NCBI RefSeq assembly: GCF_023374055.1
Contig: NZ_JAMBEP010000002.1
Span: 248,001 to 312,000, forward strand
Direction: 5' to 3'
DNA from: Luteimonas galliterrae
Lineage (GTDB): Bacteria; Pseudomonadota; Gammaproteobacteria; Xanthomonadales; Xanthomonadaceae
Length of the DNA: 64,000 nucleotides
Position 1 is the stretch's first letter, and each line of letters begins with the position of its first letter. The notes beneath the pieces were generated by a model. It was given only the letters and a program-made list of their open reading frames with translations, was not told the origin of the DNA and did no database searches. This document shows, piece after piece, positions 59,865 to 64,000 of the stretch. The position numbers and the translations under genes were made by a program.

Positions 59865-60908
59865 TCATCGGCTGGAACTCCGCGCGCCCTCGCCCGTCGG
59901 CAAATTACCCTCTCCGGTATGCCGGATCCGTTGCCAGGTGGCGGACCAGGCCGCGCCGACATCTCGCTGCAGCATGATTTGTTCGGGAACGATGGCTCGC
60001 CATTCGTCCGCATCGCGCTCGGCCACGGCGAACCGGAAGAAATAATCCGGCTCGGCGCCCATCCGCAAATCGGCGAGCACCAGCCGGCCGCCTTCTTCGC
60101 GCGCTTGCATGAAGCCATGGTTGAACCAAGCCAACCGATCGACGGCTTCGATGCCTTCGGCCTCGCGCAAGGCCTGGACGTCAGAGGTATGGGCCTTGAA
60201 CACCATCGGCCCGCGATCGGCGGCCAGCGAACGGTAGCCTTCGACATAACCGTCGGGCGTCATCGCCGCCACGCGCCACAACAACGTGTTGAACGGCATC
60301 GGCACCGAAAAACGCGGCGCCTGGCTCAGGCCCATCGCGGCCAGCGCAGGGCGCGCCTGGCGCTCGACCAGCGCCTTGGCCGTCAACGACCAACCGACAT
60401 AAGCCACGCCAAGCGCGATTCCAGCGCACAACGCTTTGTCCGCAAGCGGCCGTTGCAACGCGAACCATGCCACCACGCAGGCGACGAACCAAGGCAGCGT
60501 GAACAAGGGATCGATGATGAACAGGCTCGACCACATCAGCGGCTTCATCGGCAGCGGCCAGAACAGCTGCGTGCCGTACACCGTGAACGAATCGATCAGC
60601 GGATGCGCCGTCAGGCAGACGAAGATCGCCCAGAACCAGCGTTGCGGTTCTTGCGCGACGCGGCCGCCGCGGCGGCGGAAGAACGCCCAGACCGCCCAGG
60701 CCACGAACGGCAGCACGAACCACGAATGGGTCATGCCGCGATGCCAGGTCATTTCGGTGACCGGATCGCAGAAGCGCAGCGGAAATACATCCAAGTCCGG
60801 CAACGTATTCAGCGCCGCGCCCGCCAGCAGCGCGGCGCGCCGGTGCTTAGCCGGAGCGATCGCAGCGGCGATGGCGCCGCCGTAGAACAGGTGAGTGATG
60901 GAGTCCAT
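59865..60908 (-). CDS. YdjM-like (DUF457) metal-dependent hydrolase membrane protein
   Basis: 347 residues. It starts 'MDSITHLFYGGAIAAAIAPAKHRRAALLAGAALNTLPDLDVF'. The His/Asp motifs continue with 'WHRGMTHSWFVLP' and 'CLTAHPLIDSFTVYGTQLFWP', the pattern of the LexA-binding, inner-membrane-associated predicted hydrolase family (YdjM). About four to five transmembrane segments lie before residue 180. The C-terminal ~150 residues are soluble. The family's enzymatic activity is predicted, not shown. It converges with the CdsA-like gene. Confidence 0.85.
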   Translation of the reverse strand: MDSITHLFYGGAIAAAIAPAKHRRAALLAGAALNTLPDLDVFPLRFCDPVTEMTWHRGMTHSWFVLPFVAWAVWAFFRRRGGRVAQEPQRWFWAIFVCLTAHPLIDSFTVYGTQLFWPLPMKPLMWSSLFIIDPLFTLPWFVACVVAWFALQRPLADKALCAGIALGVAYVGWSLTAKALVERQARPALAAMGLSQAPRFSVPMPFNTLLWRVAAMTPDGYVEGYRSLAADRGPMVFKAHTSDVQALREAEGIEAVDRLAWFNHGFMQAREEGGRLVLADLRMGAEPDYFFRFAVAERDADEWRAIVPEQIMLQRDVGAAWSATWQRIRHTGEGNLPTGEGARSSSR

Positions 60909-60919
60909 GCGGCCTTAGC

Positions 60920-61022
60920 TGTTCTTCCCCCTTTGAAAAAGGGGGACTGAGGGGGATTTGCTCTTGATCTTGCCTTAAAAGCAAATCCCCCTGCATCCCC
61001 CTTTTTCAAAGGGGGAGAACAA
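60920..61022. repeat. ~42-bp imperfect inverted repeat (CCCCCTTT family)
   Basis: GTTCTTCCCCCTTTGAAAAAGGGGGACTGAGGGGGATTTGCT (60920-60961) faces a nearly complementary copy ending at 61022. Each arm itself contains a CCCCCTTTG..AAAGGGGG hairpin. It fills the gap between the YdjM-like and LpxH-like genes. Confidence 0.75.
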
Positions 61023-61028
61023 CAGGAG

Positions 61029-61859
61029 CTAAGCGGCGCGCGGCAGCGCCTTTTCTTCGCCTTCGCAAACCAACCGCAATCGCGGCGGCAGCATCGCCAG
61101 CGTTTCGCCGGCATGCGACAGCAGCCGCAACGTGCCGTCCATGTCCTCGGCCAAAGCGGTCAGGCTTTCGACCCAGTCGCCGTCGTTGGCGTAGATCAAG
61201 CCGTCGCGTTGGACCAAACCGGCGCGATGGATATGCCCACAGACGATGCCGTCGAGCCCGCGCCGGCGCGCGTCGTCCAATCCCGCCTGCACGAACCGCG
61301 CGATGAAGCGTTCGGCGGTATCGCTCTGGCGCTTGAGATATTCGGACAGCGACCAGTAGCGGCGGCCGAAACGCCGGCGCAGGCGATTGAGCCACTGGTT
61401 GCCGGTGAGGATGCGGTAATACAGCCAGTCGCCGAACTTTTCCTTCAACCCGCCGAAATGGGTGACGCTGTCGTAATCGTCGCCGTGCGTGACCAGCAAT
61501 CTGCGGCCATCGGCGGTGACGTGGATGGTGCGGCGCCGCACCTGCATCGCCGGCAGCGCCAAGCCGCAGAACTTGCGGATCGGGCGATCGTGGTTGCCGG
61601 GGATATAGATGATTTCGGTGCCGGCGCGACGCAGTTTGTGCAGCATCTCGACCACGCGGTTGTGGTGATGCCCCCACGAAGCGCGCCGCTGCGCCATCCA
61701 CCACAAATCGACGATATCGCCGACCAGGTACAGCCGTCCGCATTCCAGCGTCGACAGGAAGGTCGCCAACTCGTCGGCATGGCAATGCTTGGCGCCGAGG
61801 TGCACGTCGGAGAGGAAGACCGCCCGCCGACGCCCGCCGGAGGCGATCGCCGGACTCAT
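61029..61859 (-). CDS. UDP-2,3-diacylglucosamine diphosphatase-like metallophosphoesterase
   Basis: 276 residues. Calcineurin-type metal site: 'DVHLGAKH' (D18, H20), 'GDIVDLWW' (D48), 'GNHDRPIRKF' (N89, H90, D91), 'THGDDYD' and 'CGHIHRAG'. It resembles the LpxH-like branch annotated as UDP-2,3-diacylglucosamine diphosphatase, but it is longer than E. coli LpxH (240) and may hydrolyse another lipid-linked pyrophosphate. Its ATG overlaps the stop of the upstream double acyltransferase (ATGA), so both are translated together. Confidence 0.87.
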   Translation of the reverse strand: MSPAIASGGRRRAVFLSDVHLGAKHCHADELATFLSTLECGRLYLVGDIVDLWWMAQRRASWGHHHNRVVEMLHKLRRAGTEIIYIPGNHDRPIRKFCGLALPAMQVRRRTIHVTADGRRLLVTHGDDYDSVTHFGGLKEKFGDWLYYRILTGNQWLNRLRRRFGRRYWSLSEYLKRQSDTAERFIARFVQAGLDDARRRGLDGIVCGHIHRAGLVQRDGLIYANDGDWVESLTALAEDMDGTLRLLSHAGETLAMLPPRLRLVCEGEEKALPRAA

Positions 61860-63547
61860 GCGGCGACCTCGTCGGTCAGCAGATAGCGCTTGCGTTTCTT
61901 CGGACGCAGCAGGTGCATGTCGACCTCGATCAGGCCATCGATGGAATCGCTGAACTGCGGATCGACGCCGAACGCCAGGAAACGCGCCCCGCCCGGCTCG
62001 CAAAGCTCGGTGTACTGCTTGTACAGCGTCGGCACGGCGGTGCCGAGCGCCGCTAGGTTGCCCTTGAGCACGTTGAATGCGGTGTCGGCATCCATCTCGC
62101 CGAACGACGGCGGCGCGGCGAAATATTCGAACGGCTGGTTCGACGCCGCCAGCGCATGCGGGCTGCCGTAGTAGCGCTGGTAGTACGCGACCAACTGCTC
62201 GCGCGCCGCCAACGGCAGCGCGGCGCTGATCGAAACGGGGCCGAACAGGTAACGCACGTGCGGATGGCGGCGCAAATAGGCGCCGATGCCTTGCCACAAA
62301 TAATCCAAACTGCGGCTGCCCCAATAATCGGGCACCACGAAACTGCGGCCCAGCTCCATGCCTTCGGCCAGGCGCGGCAAAGCCTCGTCGGCATAACGGA
62401 ACAACGAGGCGGTGTATAAGCCGGCCAAGCCGCGTTCGGCCAGCGCGCGCGCGCCGCGCATCACCCGGTAACCGCCCGCGATGCGTTGCGCCTGCGCGTC
62501 CCATAGCACGATCTGTTCGTAATGGGCGTCGTAGGCGTCGAGGTCGCGGCTGCGGCCTGTGCCTTCGCCGACCTGGCGGAAAGTGAGTTCGCGCAGGCGG
62601 CCCAGCTCGTGCAGCAGCGGCGATCCGGCCTGCAGCCTGGCGGCGCGGATCTGCTTGCCGTCCGCCGTTTCGCCGAGCAGTTCGGTGGCTTCGACCGAAC
62701 GCCGCAGCGCTTCGACCGGCACCGGCGGCGCCAACGGTTCCGGGCCCGGCGCCGCACGGCGCTTGCCGAGCGCATACAGCGCCTTGCGCACCGCACGCAG
62801 CGCCGCGGTCGGATCGGTATCGGCGGCGATCGCCATCGGCTCGCCGATGCGCAGCGTCAGCGGCCGGTGGCCGCGCGCGTACATTTCGCGCGCCAGCAAG
62901 GCCGTGCCCGCAGGCTTGAACAGCGCCGAAGCGCCGTAGAACAGCGCCGAATTGCGCGCCTGGATGCGCACCGGCAGCACCGGCGCGCCGCTCTTGCGCG
63001 CGAAGCGCACGAAGCCGCGCTGCCAACGACCGTCGCGTACCCCGCGCAGGCCCAGCCGCGACACTTCGCCGGCCGGGAACACGATCACGCACTGTTCCTG
63101 CGCCAGCGCCTGCTCGATCGCGCGCAGGCTGTCGGCGCTGGCGCGGCCGCCGAGGATGCGCACCGGCAGCAACAGACCGGCCAGCGGCTGCAGCATCGAC
63201 AACAGGTCGTTGGCGACGATCCGCACGTCGCGGCGCACGCTGCCGATGTGGTGCAACAGCGCCAGCGCATCGACCGCGCCGGAGGGGTGGTTGGCGACGA
63301 TCAGCAACCGGCCGCGCTCGGGTATGCGCCCGCCCGTCTCGACCGTGTAGCGCGCCTGCAGGTGTTCGAGCGCGGCGTCGACGAAGGCGAAATCGCGCAG
63401 ATGGCCGCTTCGCGCCAGGAAGCCGTCGATGGTGTCGAAGCGCGACCACCGCCCCAGCGTGCGCAACAAAGGCCGGGCGATGCCGGCCCGGCGACCGCGG
63501 AACCAGGTCGGGAATCGTTGCTGCAGGCGTTGTTCGAGCTGGAGCAT
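61856..63547 (-). CDS. Bifunctional acyltransferase, OlsF-like (PlsC-type + GNAT-type domains)
   Basis: 563 residues from the ATG at 63547 ('MLQLEQRLQQRFPTWF'). Longer frames to 63682 lack sensible content. The N-terminal half has the acyltransferase H-x4-D 'IVANHPSGAVDAL' (about residues 83-95) and 'VIVFPAGEVSRLG' (phosphate site). The C-terminal half (about 280-540) has an OlsB-like GNAT domain with 'RELTFRQVGEGTG' and 'ELGRSFVVPDYWGSRSLDYLWQGIGAYL'. This two-domain order matches OlsF, which makes ornithine lipid. Here it is coupled to an LpxH-like gene. Ornithine-lipid synthesis is inferred from domain order. Confidence 0.82.
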   Translation of the reverse strand: MLQLEQRLQQRFPTWFRGRRAGIARPLLRTLGRWSRFDTIDGFLARSGHLRDFAFVDAALEHLQARYTVETGGRIPERGRLLIVANHPSGAVDALALLHHIGSVRRDVRIVANDLLSMLQPLAGLLLPVRILGGRASADSLRAIEQALAQEQCVIVFPAGEVSRLGLRGVRDGRWQRGFVRFARKSGAPVLPVRIQARNSALFYGASALFKPAGTALLAREMYARGHRPLTLRIGEPMAIAADTDPTAALRAVRKALYALGKRRAAPGPEPLAPPVPVEALRRSVEATELLGETADGKQIRAARLQAGSPLLHELGRLRELTFRQVGEGTGRSRDLDAYDAHYEQIVLWDAQAQRIAGGYRVMRGARALAERGLAGLYTASLFRYADEALPRLAEGMELGRSFVVPDYWGSRSLDYLWQGIGAYLRRHPHVRYLFGPVSISAALPLAAREQLVAYYQRYYGSPHALAASNQPFEYFAAPPSFGEMDADTAFNVLKGNLAALGTAVPTLYKQYTELCEPGGARFLAFGVDPQFSDSIDGLIEVDMHLLRPKKRKRYLLTDEVAA

Positions 63548-63704
63548 GGCGGCTTTGGACGGCCCGTTTGGCCGGCAGCCTGCGCCCGTCCAGCGACAGC
63601 GAAATGGCGGTTTTACGGCAGGGAAATGACAGCGCCGGCGCGTCCGGATGCTTACTGCAAGCCAACTCCGGGCACGGCACAATGCACCTGCCCGCCCGGC
63701 CGTG

Positions 63705-63766
63705 TATCATTCGCGGCCATCTTTTCATCCGAATAAAGGGATGCGTCCCTTCAGGAGCCTGTGCCG
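63705..63766 (+). promoter_or_regulatory. metK promoter/leader with hairpin next to the Shine-Dalgarno
   Basis: An extended -10 (TGTATCAT, -10 hexamer at 63705-63710) precedes metK. A 6-bp hairpin AAGGGA-TGCG-TCCCTT (63736-63751) ends directly at the CAGGAG Shine-Dalgarno (63752-63757). It could tune ribosome access. It does not match a SAM riboswitch class I know. Confidence 0.4.
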
Positions 63767-64000
63767 ATGTCCAATTACCTGTTCACCTCCGAATCGGTCT
63801 CCGAAGGCCATCCGGACAAGGTCGCCGACCAGATTTCGGATGCCGTGCTGGACGCGATCCTGGCCCAGGACAAGCGCGCGCGCGTGGCTTGCGAGACGAT
63901 GGTGAAGACCGGCGTGGCGATCGTCGCCGGCGAAATCACCACCAGCGCCTGGATCGACCTGGAGGCGCTGACCCGCAAGGTGATCCTGGACATCGGCTAC
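63767..64000 (+). CDS. metK: S-adenosylmethionine synthetase (N-terminal part, runs off window)
   Basis: The first 78 residues are present: '[32 protein letters not shown]', the MetK N terminus with the GHPDK substrate loop. '[33 protein letters not shown]' follows. It makes SAM from methionine and ATP (EC 2.5.1.6). The gene is intact as far as visible and continues beyond base 64000. AGGAG lies about 10 nt before the ATG. It is divergent from the OlsF-like gene. Confidence 0.97.
   Translation, partial: MSNYLFTSESVSEGHPDKVADQISDAVLDAILAQDKRARVACETMVKTGVAIVAGEITTSAWIDLEALTRKVILDIGY

Noticed and set aside
61860-63728. Upstream extension of the LpxH-like frame to ~900 codons
   Set aside because: The extension overlaps the OlsF-like gene in another frame and has Arg/Ala-rich shadow composition. 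The ATGA overlap at 61856-61859 is the natural start.

Overview
The window is a high-GC gammaproteobacterial chromosome segment. Gene content and repeats fit Lysobacteraceae/Xanthomonadaceae, most likely Lysobacter or a close relative. The clues are Oar-type TonB receptors with a carboxypeptidase-regulatory-like N-domain, a GTP-type PEP carboxykinase, a LemA/M48 pair, an Ala/Lys-rich H1-like protein, and many GTAG-type REP palindromes arranged as inverted pairs (REPINs). I see no tRNA, rRNA, CRISPR array, transposase or prophage gene. The genus is an inference; no marker rRNA is present.

Layout. 1-7.3 kb: end of a hemolysin III gene, an AsmA gene flanked by two small MliC-like lipoprotein genes, a 680-bp repeat element, a CBS protein overlapping a family 2 glycosyltransferase, mtgA, and divergent hslO. 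7.3-21.7 kb: an exported protein of unknown function, two tandem TPR-sulfotransferases and three Oar-like TonB receptors. All five genes of that array are read leftward, and each receptor has its own similar promoter, a leader of about 70 nt and an intrinsic terminator. 21.8-27.5 kb: pckG, a TetR regulator and a divergent fadE plus thioesterase-like gene, with an operator-like palindrome over the fadE promoter. 27.6-33.6 kb: small membrane and exported proteins, an MFS/NTP-carrier-like transporter, a GMC oxidoreductase, and a LysR regulator divergent from an exported protein.

33.7-46.4 kb: the second, inverted copy of the 680-bp element, M48 protease and LemA, a serine beta-lactamase-like hydrolase, the H1-like protein with a possible small RNA upstream, gcvH, an isomerase, gcvT, NfeD and SPFH proteins, and a sigma / membrane anti-sigma-like / PDZ operon. 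46.6-51.2 kb: a Fur-controlled heme-uptake operon (hemP, TonB heme receptor, DUF6607 protein) and an aldo/keto reductase. 51.3-57.5 kb: a yybP-ykoY (Mn2+) riboswitch upstream of a GDT1-family exporter, a diguanylate cyclase, a nucleoside transporter plus ribokinase-like pair, a DUF4440-like exported protein, and dusB. 57.6-64 kb: a translationally coupled phospholipid operon (CDP-alcohol phosphatidyltransferase, acyltransferase, CdsA-like), a YdjM-like membrane protein, an LpxH-like phosphoesterase coupled to an OlsF-like double acyltransferase, and the start of metK.

The least explained structures are three. First, the 680-bp REP-bounded element occurs as two inverted copies about 30 kb apart. 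Second, the receptor/sulfotransferase array shares one promoter-leader design. Third, a short promoter-to-terminator unit sits upstream of the H1-like gene.
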